Source: Halomonas sp. A11-A (lineage in GTDB: Bacteria; Pseudomonadota; Gammaproteobacteria; Pseudomonadales; Halomonadaceae). From it: a stretch of DNA of 64,000 bases. Location of the stretch: NCBI RefSeq assembly GCF_003182195.1, contig NZ_QGTM01000003.1, forward strand, positions 167,847 to 231,846. Direction: 5' to 3'. The notes under the pieces are model-generated. The model was not told the DNA's origin and did not search any database. It saw only the letters and a program-made list of their open reading frames with translations. Numbering within the stretch: the first letter of the stretch is position 1; each line of letters starts with the position of its first letter. Positions 42,472 through 49,992 of the stretch are shown piece by piece. The position numbers were made by a program, and so were the translations under genes.

Positions 42472-43467
42472 ATGAAAGGCTTTGCACGCAGCACGCTGGC
42501 CATGGGCATCTCGCTTGCCATGATGGCCTCCGCCAACGCCTCCGAGTTCTCCGAGATGGATCCGGTCACTCTGCGCCTGGCCCACGTGGTCAACGAGCAG
42601 GACGGCTTCCATATCGCCGCCGTGAAGTTCCAGGAGCTGGTTCAGGAGCGCACCGAGGGCGCTGTCTCCGTGGACATCTACCCCAACGCCAGCCTGGGCG
42701 ACGAGCGCACCCTGCTCGAGGGCATGCAGATCGGCACCGTGGACATGGGGGTGATCACCAACGGGCCGGTGGCCGGCTTCGTCGAGGAGATGGCGGTCTT
42801 CGAGCTGCCCTTCCTGTTCCCGAGCCCCGAGGCCGCCTACGAGGTGCTGGATGGCCCCATCGGCCAGGAGCTCCTCGACAAGCTCGCCGAGGTCAACCTC
42901 AAGGGCCTGGCCTACGCCGAGCGTGGCTTTCGCAACCTGACCAACAGCATGCGTCCGGTATCGAGCCCCGACGACCTCGACGGCCTGCGCATCCGCGTGA
43001 TGGAGAACCCGGTCTACATCGACACCTTCCGCGAGCTCGGCGCCAACGCCATCCCCATGGCCTGGACCGAGGCGCTGACCGCCATGCAGCAGGGCACCAT
43101 CGATGGCCAGGAGAACCCGGTCAACGTCATCCACTCCTTCAAGCTGTACGAAACCCAGGATCACATGACGCTGACCCGGCACACCTATGCGCCAGCGCTC
43201 TTCGTGATGGGCATGCCGAGCTGGAACCAGCTGCCCGAGGCCGCCCAGGAGGTGCTGGTGCAGGCCGCCCAGGAGGCCGCCGAGCACGAGCGCCGCGTCA
43301 ACGCCGAGATGGAGGCGGAGCAGCTGGCCGAGCTGCGCGAGGCGGGCATGCAGATCATCGACGATGCCGACCTCGAAGCCTTCCAGGCCGCCGTGGCGCC
43401 GGTCTACGAGAAATACGGCGAGCAGTTCGGCGACTACCTGGTGCGCATCCGGGAGGCGCTGGAGTAA
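42472..43467 (+). CDS. dctP: TRAP transporter substrate-binding protein DctP
   Basis: Periplasmic binding protein of a tripartite ATP-independent carboxylate importer, 331 residues. Start at 42472 begins a signal peptide (STLAMGISLAMMASANA). The fold is clear from LRLAHVVNEQDGFHIAAVKF, DIYPNASLGDERTLLEGMQIGTVDM and LDGLRIRVMENPVYIDTF, the last containing the conserved arginine that binds the substrate carboxylate. dctQ follows immediately. Exact substrate unknown. Confidence 0.92.
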   Translation: MKGFARSTLAMGISLAMMASANASEFSEMDPVTLRLAHVVNEQDGFHIAAVKFQELVQERTEGAVSVDIYPNASLGDERTLLEGMQIGTVDMGVITNGPVAGFVEEMAVFELPFLFPSPEAAYEVLDGPIGQELLDKLAEVNLKGLAYAERGFRNLTNSMRPVSSPDDLDGLRIRVMENPVYIDTFRELGANAIPMAWTEALTAMQQGTIDGQENPVNVIHSFKLYETQDHMTLTRHTYAPALFVMGMPSWNQLPEAAQEVLVQAAQEAAEHERRVNAEMEAEQLAELREAGMQIIDDADLEAFQAAVAPVYEKYGEQFGDYLVRIREALE

Positions 43468-44022
43468 GTGAGCCTGCTTGCGCGCTACCTGCTGCGACCC
43501 CTGCAGTTCAGTGAGCGCGCCATCGACGCCGTCATGCAGCCCGTGGTCTTCGCGGGCATGGCGGCGTTGATCGGCGTGATTACCCTGCAGATCGTCTCGC
43601 GGGTCTTCTTCACGGCGGTGGGCTGGACGGAGGAGGTCGCCCGTTTCCTGCTGGTGTGGATCACCTTCCTCGCCGCCACCCTCGCCTTCCAGCGCGGGCG
43701 CCATATCGCCGTGACCTTCGTGGTGGACGCCCTGCCCCGGCGCCTGCGCCAGCTCGCACGCATCGCCGCGGTGCTGGTGGCGTTGGGCTTCATGGTGGCG
43801 CTGGTGGTGATCGGCCATCGCTACATGCAGGTGCAGAGCTTCCAGAAGTCCGCCTCGCTGCGCCTCTCCATGACCTACGTCTATGCCGTCATCCCGATCG
43901 CTGCCGCGATCATGGCCTGGTATGCCCTGGTCGACCTGGTCGAGCTGCTGATCCAGGGGCCAGACGCCGCCCGCGACGATGACAAGGGTGGCAGCGGCAC
44001 AGCCGAGGAGCCTTTGCCATGA
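43468..44022 (+). CDS. dctQ: TRAP transporter small permease DctQ
   Basis: Four-helix membrane subunit of 184 residues. It starts with GTG directly after the dctP stop. Helices are at about residues 25-47, 57-75 (with WTEEVARFLLVWITFLAA, the family motif), 95-115 and 130-155. A hydrophilic C-terminus is unusually acidic and glycine-rich. Overlaps dctM by four bases. Confidence 0.92.
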   Translation: MSLLARYLLRPLQFSERAIDAVMQPVVFAGMAALIGVITLQIVSRVFFTAVGWTEEVARFLLVWITFLAATLAFQRGRHIAVTFVVDALPRRLRQLARIAAVLVALGFMVALVVIGHRYMQVQSFQKSASLRLSMTYVYAVIPIAAAIMAWYALVDLVELLIQGPDAARDDDKGGSGTAEEPLP

Positions 44023-45278
44023 CCGGCGTGCTGTTCCTGCTCTTCTTCCTCTTCATGCTGCTGGGGGTGCCCATCGCCCTGGCCATCGGCGCCAGCACCC
44101 TGCTGGCCCTGAACGCCCAGGGCGTGCCGCTGATGGTGGTCACCCAACAGATGTTCCAGGGCATCAACTCCTTCGCCCTGGTGGCGGTGCCCATGTTCAT
44201 CCTCGCCGGAGACCTGATGGCCCAGGGCAAGGTGAGCGAGAAGCTGGTCGACTTCGCCGATGCTCTGTTCGGCTTCCTCAAGGGTGGGCTCTCCATCGTC
44301 TCGGTGGGCGCCGGCATGTTCTTCGCGGCGATCTCGGGCTCCGGCGCCGCCACCACCGCCGCGGTGGGCTCGAGCCTGGTGCCGGAGCTGCGCAAGAAGG
44401 GCTACGACCCGGCCTCGGCGGCCAGCCTGATCGCCGCCAGCGGCACCATCGGCGTGGTGATTCCGCCCTCGGTACCGATGATCATCTACGCGGTGATCGC
44501 CCAGCAGTCGGTCTCAAAGCTGTTCCTGAGCGGCATCCTGCCGGGGATCGCCATGGGGCTGGGACTCGGCGCCATCGCCATCGTCCAGGCCTACCGCCGC
44601 AACTACCCCCGCGGCACCGAGCTCTCGCTGGCCACCATCTGGCGCACCTTCCTGAGCGCGAGCTGGGGGCTGATGACCCCGGTGATCATCCTGGGCGGCA
44701 TCTTCTCGGGGATCTTCACCCCCAGCGAGGCGGCGGTGGTGGCGGTGAACTACGCCCTGCTGGTGTCGCTGTTCGTCTATCGCGACCTCAGCCTTGCCGA
44801 CGTCTACCGCATCCTGATCCGCTCGGCGATCACCACCTCGGTGATCATGCTGGTGATCGCCACCTCGGCGGTGCTGAGCTGGACCCTCTCCAGCTGGCAG
44901 GTGCCCGGCGCCATCGCAAGCGCGGTGCTCTCGCTCTCCACCGACCCGCTGGTGATCATGCTGCTGATCGTGGCGGTGATCCTACTCACCGGGGTCTTCA
45001 TCGAGACCGCCAGTGCCCTGATCATCCTCACCCCGGTGCTGCTGCCGCTGGTGACCCAGCTCGGCATCGATCCGATCCACTTCGGCATCATCATCGTGAT
45101 GGGGCTCGCCATCGGCATGATCACCCCACCGGTGGCGATCAACCTCTACGTCGCCTCTTCGGTGACCCAGCTGCCGCTGGAGCGCATCACCCGGGCAATC
45201 CTCCCCTACCTGCTGGGGCTGATCGCGGTGCTGCTGCTGGTGGTCTATGTGCCGATACTCGCGGGCTGGTCGGGATGA
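44019..45278 (+). CDS. dctM: TRAP transporter large permease DctM
   Basis: Main sodium-driven permease of 419 residues with about twelve helices. Motifs include FALVAVPMFILAGDLMAQG, AISGSGAATTAAVGSSLVPELRKKGYDP, SGTIGVVIPPSVPMIIYAV (parts cited) and GMITPPVAINLYV near the C-terminus, all typical of DctM. The ATGA overlap with dctQ shows coupling. Confidence 0.94.
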   Translation: MTGVLFLLFFLFMLLGVPIALAIGASTLLALNAQGVPLMVVTQQMFQGINSFALVAVPMFILAGDLMAQGKVSEKLVDFADALFGFLKGGLSIVSVGAGMFFAAISGSGAATTAAVGSSLVPELRKKGYDPASAASLIAASGTIGVVIPPSVPMIIYAVIAQQSVSKLFLSGILPGIAMGLGLGAIAIVQAYRRNYPRGTELSLATIWRTFLSASWGLMTPVIILGGIFSGIFTPSEAAVVAVNYALLVSLFVYRDLSLADVYRILIRSAITTSVIMLVIATSAVLSWTLSSWQVPGAIASAVLSLSTDPLVIMLLIVAVILLTGVFIETASALIILTPVLLPLVTQLGIDPIHFGIIIVMGLAIGMITPPVAINLYVASSVTQLPLERITRAILPYLLGLIAVLLLVVYVPILAGWSG

Positions 45279-45303
45279 TCGTGAGGCGACTTGACCACAA
45301 GCC

Positions 45304-45323
45304 GGCCAGCCAACAGGCTGGCC
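45304..45323 (+). terminator. Terminator after dctPQM
   Basis: GGCCAGCC-AACA-GGCTGGCC perfect 8-bp hairpin, 25 bases past the dctM stop, followed by TGATTCTG. Confidence 0.6.
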
Positions 45324-45369
45324 TGATTCTGCCCTATGCCACTGAAGGCATGCCATGAAGGAAAGCCCC

Positions 45370-45567
45370 GTGATTGAACCCAGACGCTTGCCGCTCGCCG
45401 CCGCCGGCCTGGCCCTCGCCCTGCTCGCCGGCTGCACGACCTACACCTTTCCCGACGGCAGCCAGGAGACCCTGTGGGGCGTGCCCACCGACGACGAGAC
45501 GCTGACCCGCGAGGAGCGCGACCGCCAGGCGCCCCGCTACCGGGTGCCCGGCGAGATGCCGGAGTAA
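45370..45567 (+). CDS. Small lipoprotein
   Basis: A short exported lipoprotein of about 65 residues. The signal segment RRLPLAAAGLALALLAGC ends in a clear lipobox (LAGC). The mature part is hydrophilic (FPDGSQETLWGVPTDDETLTREER). GTG at 45370 is preferred because AAGGA sits seven bases upstream; an ATG at 45355 overlaps that site. No specific family or function recognised. Confidence 0.7.
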   Translation: MIEPRRLPLAAAGLALALLAGCTTYTFPDGSQETLWGVPTDDETLTREERDRQAPRYRVPGEMPE

Positions 45568-45584
45568 TCCGGCAGGGCGGCCCC

Positions 45585-46208
45585 TCAGGCGGTGGAGAGG
45601 GCTCGCTCCCTGACGAAGACCACGCTGAGGTTGTTGGCGGGCATTTCCACGACGCGGGCGAGCTCGAGGCCACGGCACGTCGCCTCGGCCACGACCGTCT
45701 CGAGGTCGCGCACGCCCCAGCGAGGATCGCGGCGCCTGAGGCTGGCATCGAAGGCGGCGTTGCTGGGTGCGGTGTGCTCGCCGCCCCGCCGATAGGGACC
45801 GTAGAGATAGAGTGTGCCACCCGGCACCAGGCGCTCGCCGGCGCGGGCCATCAGCGCCTCGGTGACCGCCCAGGGCGAGATGTGCAGCAGGTTGATGGCC
45901 ACGATGGCGTCGAAGGGCCCTGCCGGCCAGCTGGCGGGGTCGGTAGCGTCGAGGTACCGCGGCGCGGCCAGGTTGGGGAGCGCCACCGTCTCGCGCCAGG
46001 CGGCGATGGAGGCCAGCGCCTCGTGGGTAGGGTCGCTGGGCTGCCAGTGCCAGCCGGGCATGGCCGCGGCGCAGTGGAGGGCATGCTCGCCGCTGCCGCT
46101 GGCCACCTCCAGCACCCGGGCCCGCTCGGGCAGGACCTGGCGCAGCACCTCGAGGATCGGCTGGCGGTTACGGGCCGCGGCGGGGCTTTGGAGACGGGCA
46201 TCGCTCAT
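45585..46208 (-). CDS. DUF938 SAM-dependent methyltransferase
   Basis: A 207-residue class I methyltransferase of the DUF938 family. The N-terminal [15 protein letters not shown] is a family signature, then motif [35 protein letters not shown] and [43 protein letters not shown] (cited in part) is also characteristic. Substrate is unknown. Start at 46208. Confidence 0.88.
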   Translation of the reverse strand: MSDARLQSPAAARNRQPILEVLRQVLPERARVLEVASGSGEHALHCAAAMPGWHWQPSDPTHEALASIAAWRETVALPNLAAPRYLDATDPASWPAGPFDAIVAINLLHISPWAVTEALMARAGERLVPGGTLYLYGPYRRGGEHTAPSNAAFDASLRRRDPRWGVRDLETVVAEATCRGLELARVVEMPANNLSVVFVRERALSTA

Positions 46209-46235
46209 GGTGGCTCTCGGTCGAGGGAGGGATCG

Positions 46236-46467
46236 CTACTTCTTTTTTCTGCCTCGCGGCTTGCCGGCCACGCCGCCCTTGGGGCCTGGCCCCGAGGAGC
46301 GCCCGCCCCTGGCCGCCGCTGCCCCGGGTTTCCGGGTGCCAGCGGGCTTGGCGCCTGCCGTCGATGCGCACGTTGCCCTGCTCGATGTAGCGGTCGGCTT
46401 CTCGCCGCGAGCACATGCCGCTTTCGCTGATGTACTTGTTGATCCGCTTGGAGAGGGTCTGGGCCAT
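46236..46467 (-). pseudogene. rluF-like pseudouridine synthase remnant (catalytic domain deleted)
   Basis: The 5' end reads [30 protein letters not shown], the S4 RNA-binding start of RluF-type 23S rRNA pseudouridine synthases. After about 40 residues the frame is lost, and a +1 frame gives [11 protein letters not shown]...GKPRGRKKK and a TAG at 46236, the basic tail typical of RluB/RluF proteins. The whole synthase domain (about 220 residues, with the catalytic Asp) is missing. This is an internal deletion that also shifted the frame. If translated, the product would be a small S4-only peptide. Confidence 0.7.
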
Positions 46468-46569
46468 GGGACGCGTCCGGAACGTGGGGGAAAAGGGCCG
46501 AGGTGGCGAGGCTATCAGCCCGGCAGTGTAAGGGCTGACCCGCCCGCCGGCCAGCCGATGAGGAAGGGT

Positions 46570-47028
46570 CTAGCCTGCTCCGCAGCACTGCTTGAGCTTA
46601 CGACCACTGCCGCAGGGGCAGGCCTCGTTGCGGCCGGGCTTGAGCCGGGTCAGCGTGGGGCGTCCCTCCAGGTAATACCACCGTCCGGCCTCCCGGCGAA
46701 AGCGCGAGGCCTCCTCCAGCACCCCGAAGCGCCGCCCCTCGCGGAAGGTGGCGCGGAAATGCACCTGCCCGCCATCGCCCTCCTCGCCGCTCTCCAGCAC
46801 CTCGAGGCGCAGCCACCGAGTGGTCGAGTCCGCGGCGAGCTCGGCGGGGCGAGTGCTGGCATGCCAGCTCTCCAGCAGGTAGCCGGTGAGGCCCAGGGCG
46901 AAGGCGCTGTAGCGCGAGCGCATCAGCGCCTCGGGGGTAGGCGCCGGCTCGCCGGCGTGGAACCGGCCACAGCACTGGGCCAGGAACTGGCCGCTGCCGC
47001 AGGGGCAGCCATCGGCGGATGATGGCAT
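46570..47028 (-). CDS. ychJ: YchJ family SEC-C motif protein
   Basis: A 152-residue protein with zinc-binding SEC-C motifs at both ends: CPCGSGQFLAQCCGRFH at the N-terminus and CPCGSGRKLKQCC at the C-terminus, with an NTF2-like middle (TPEALMRSRYSAFALGLTGYLLESWHAS; cited in part). Function is unknown. Start at 47028 has AGGAG at eight bases; the much longer open frame upstream is not conserved. Confidence 0.88.
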   Translation of the reverse strand: MPSSADGCPCGSGQFLAQCCGRFHAGEPAPTPEALMRSRYSAFALGLTGYLLESWHASTRPAELAADSTTRWLRLEVLESGEEGDGGQVHFRATFREGRRFGVLEEASRFRREAGRWYYLEGRPTLTRLKPGRNEACPCGSGRKLKQCCGAG

Positions 47029-47221
47029 GACGACTCCTGTACGAGTGAGGGTAGGTAACGGCTCGAAGCCAGCAGGGGATAACATCCATGATACCCGAAT
47101 CGCGTTCATGGCCCTGTGATAACGAGGCCTTGCGATCACGCCTTGTCCTGGATCATTGCACTGCAACATGCTGTATGCTAGTTCTCTGGAAGTACCCGCC
47201 CACCAGCGCCGGAGGTAGAGG

Positions 47222-49990
47222 ATGACCGACCCAAAACGCAGCGAGACCACCGCCTGGCACGCCCTGGCCGCCGACGAGGTTCTCGAGCGCCTCGACAGCT
47301 CGACCGACGGGCTCGCCGCCAGCGACGCCGAGCGGCGCCTCGAGGAGTATGGCCCCAACGAGCTCAGGCAGGCGGAGGCGCGGCCCTGGTGGAAGCGGCT
47401 GCTGGAGCAGTTCAACAATATCCTGATGCTGGTGCTGATCGTGGCGGCCATCGCCAGCCTCGCCCTGGGCCACACCCTGGATGCCGGGGCGATCTTCGGG
47501 GTGGTGCTGATCATCGCCCTGATCGGCTTCATCCAGGAGGGCAAGGCGGAGCAGGCCCTGGAGAGCATCCGCCAGATGCTCTCCCCCCAGGCCAATGTGC
47601 TGCGTGACGGCAAGCGCCAGACCATTCCCGCCGAGGAACTGGTGCCCGGTGATATCGTGCTGGTGGAGAGCGGCGACCGGGTGCCGGCGGACCTGCGCCT
47701 ACTGGAGGCGCGGCGCTTTCGCACCGAGGAGGCGTCGCTGACCGGCGAGTCCACCCCGGTGGACAAGAACGGCGAGGCGGTGGCGGAGGACGCCGACCTG
47801 GGCGACCGCACCAGCATGGCCTACGCCAGCACCATCGTGGTCCAGGGCAACGCCCGAGGCCTGGTGGTGGCCACCGGCACCCACACCGAGATCGGCCGCA
47901 TCTCCGAGATGCTGCGCGGGGTCGAGAAACTCAAGACCCCGCTGCTGCGCCAGATCGACCGCGCCGGGCGGGTGCTGGCCCTCTTCATCCTCGCCGCGGC
48001 GGTGCTTACCGGCATCTTCGGGGTGCTGGTTCACGCGCAGCCCCTGGGCGACATGTTCATGGCGGCGGTGGGCCTCGCCGTGGCGGCGATCCCCGAGGGG
48101 ATGCCCGCCATCGTCACCATCGGACTGGCGCTCGGCGTGCAGGCCATGGCGAAGCAGAACGCCATCATCCGCCGCCTGCCGGCGGTGGAAACCCTGGGCT
48201 CCATCTCCACCATCTTCTCCGACAAGACCGGCACCCTGACCCGCAACGAGATGACCGCCCAGGCCATCTGGCTGCCGTCCGGGGAGGTGCGCATCGACGG
48301 GATCGGCTTCACCCCGGAGGGGAGCTTCCACCGTGTCAGCGATGGCGAGCCCGACCGCGAAGCGCTGGACCTGGACGAGGATCATGCCCTGCGCCACTTC
48401 CTCAAGGTGGGGGTGCTGTGCAACGACGCCGAATTGGCCGAGGAGCAGGGCCGCTGGACGATCCACGGCGACCCCACCGAAGGGGCCCTGGTGGTCGCCG
48501 CCGCTAAGGCAGGGCTGACCACCGAGGAGTTGCGCGGCAAGCACGCCCGCCACGACGCCATTCCCTTCGAATCCGAGCGCAAGTACATGGCCACCCTGCA
48601 CACGCTGGACGGCGAGCAGCTGCTGCTGGTCAAGGGCGCGCCGGACCGCCTGCTCGAGATGTGCCACCGGGTGCGCGACGACGGCAACGACATCGAGCTC
48701 GACGTCGGCCTCTGGGAGAAGCGCATCAACGACCTCTCCTCCCGGGGCCTGCGCGTGCTGGCGCTGGCCGAGAAGCGGGTCCACGACATCCATGAACTGG
48801 CCGACGAGCACGCCGAAGAGGGGCTGGTGCTGCTCGGCCTGGTGGGCCTGCTCGACCCTCCCCGGGACGAGGCCATCGAGGCGGTCAAGGAGTGCCTGGC
48901 CGCTGGCATCCGCCCGGTGATGATCACCGGCGACCATGCGGTGACGGCGCTCGCCATCGCCCGCCAGCTGGGCTTCGCCCACACCGAGCGCGCCATCACC
49001 GGCCGCGAGATCGAGGCGATGTCCGATGCCGAGCTCGAAGAGGTGATCCTGGAGGTGGACGTCTTCGCCCGGGCCGCGCCGGAGCACAAGCTGCGCCTGG
49101 TGCAGGCGATGCAGGCTCGGGGCGGCATCTGCGCCATGACCGGCGACGGCGTCAACGACGGCCCGGCGCTGAAGCGAGCCGATGTGGGCGTGGCCATGGG
49201 CATCCAGGGCACCGAGGCCGCCAAGGAGGCCGCCGAGATGGTGCTGGCCGATGACAACTTCGCCACCATCGTCGGTGCCATCCGCGAGGGGCGCAAGGTC
49301 TACGACAACATCCGCAAGACCATCACCTTCATTCTGCCCACCAACGGCGGCCAGGGCCTCGCCATCATGCTCGCCGTGCTGGCCGGCTCCACCCTGCCGG
49401 TGACCCCACTGCAGGCGCTGTGGGTCAACATGGTGGTGGCGGTCACGCTGGGCCTGGCGCTGGCCTTCGAGCATGCCGAGAAGGACATCATGACCCGCAG
49501 GCCCCGGGACCCCGACGCCTCCCTGCTCGACCTCTTCCTGCTGTGGCGGGTGGTATTCGTCTCGCTGCTGCTGCTGGCGGGCGTCTTCGGCATGTTCAGC
49601 TGGATCCAGGCCCAGGGTGGCAGCGTCGAGCTCGCTCGCACCGGCGCGGTCAACATGCTGGTGATGGGCAGCGCCGCCTACCTGATCAACAGCCGCTACC
49701 TGCTGCGCAGCACCCTCTCCCTCGAGGGGCTCTTCGGCAGCCGGCCGGTGTGGGTCTCCATCGGCGCCATCGTGGTGCTGCAGCTGGCCTGGACCTACCT
49801 GCCCTTCATGCAGGTGATCTTCGCCAGCGAAGGACTCGGCATCGGCCACTGGGGCGTGATCCTGGCCGGCAGCCTGGCGATCTACCTGATCGTGGAGCTC
49901 GAGAAGCGCGTGCTTCGCGCCCGCGGCGTCAGCGGCCAGCCGGCCGCCAACCATGGCAGCCGCGACCATACGGAGGCCGAGTCCTCCTGA
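47222..49990 (+). CDS. P-type cation-transporting ATPase, P2-like
   Basis: A 922-residue cation pump with ten helices. The phosphorylated Asp334 is in DKTGTLTRNEMT; TGES is in SLTGESTPVDK; GDGVNDGPALK is the hinge motif. The PEGMP turn in AIPEGMPAIVTIGLALG (helix 4) matches P2-type pumps. In helix 6 the sequence is NMVVAVTLGLALAFE (about residues 735-749), lacking the Asp of NLVTDGxPA used by Ca2+ pumps. Ion specificity is therefore unclear (Na+, K+, Mg2+ or others). AGGTAG precedes the ATG. No regulator is adjacent. Confidence 0.9.
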   Translation: MTDPKRSETTAWHALAADEVLERLDSSTDGLAASDAERRLEEYGPNELRQAEARPWWKRLLEQFNNILMLVLIVAAIASLALGHTLDAGAIFGVVLIIALIGFIQEGKAEQALESIRQMLSPQANVLRDGKRQTIPAEELVPGDIVLVESGDRVPADLRLLEARRFRTEEASLTGESTPVDKNGEAVAEDADLGDRTSMAYASTIVVQGNARGLVVATGTHTEIGRISEMLRGVEKLKTPLLRQIDRAGRVLALFILAAAVLTGIFGVLVHAQPLGDMFMAAVGLAVAAIPEGMPAIVTIGLALGVQAMAKQNAIIRRLPAVETLGSISTIFSDKTGTLTRNEMTAQAIWLPSGEVRIDGIGFTPEGSFHRVSDGEPDREALDLDEDHALRHFLKVGVLCNDAELAEEQGRWTIHGDPTEGALVVAAAKAGLTTEELRGKHARHDAIPFESERKYMATLHTLDGEQLLLVKGAPDRLLEMCHRVRDDGNDIELDVGLWEKRINDLSSRGLRVLALAEKRVHDIHELADEHAEEGLVLLGLVGLLDPPRDEAIEAVKECLAAGIRPVMITGDHAVTALAIARQLGFAHTERAITGREIEAMSDAELEEVILEVDVFARAAPEHKLRLVQAMQARGGICAMTGDGVNDGPALKRADVGVAMGIQGTEAAKEAAEMVLADDNFATIVGAIREGRKVYDNIRKTITFILPTNGGQGLAIMLAVLAGSTLPVTPLQALWVNMVVAVTLGLALAFEHAEKDIMTRRPRDPDASLLDLFLLWRVVFVSLLLLAGVFGMFSWIQAQGGSVELARTGAVNMLVMGSAAYLINSRYLLRSTLSLEGLFGSRPVWVSIGAIVVLQLAWTYLPFMQVIFASEGLGIGHWGVILAGSLAIYLIVELEKRVLRARGVSGQPAANHGSRDHTEAESS

Positions 49991-49992
49991 CG

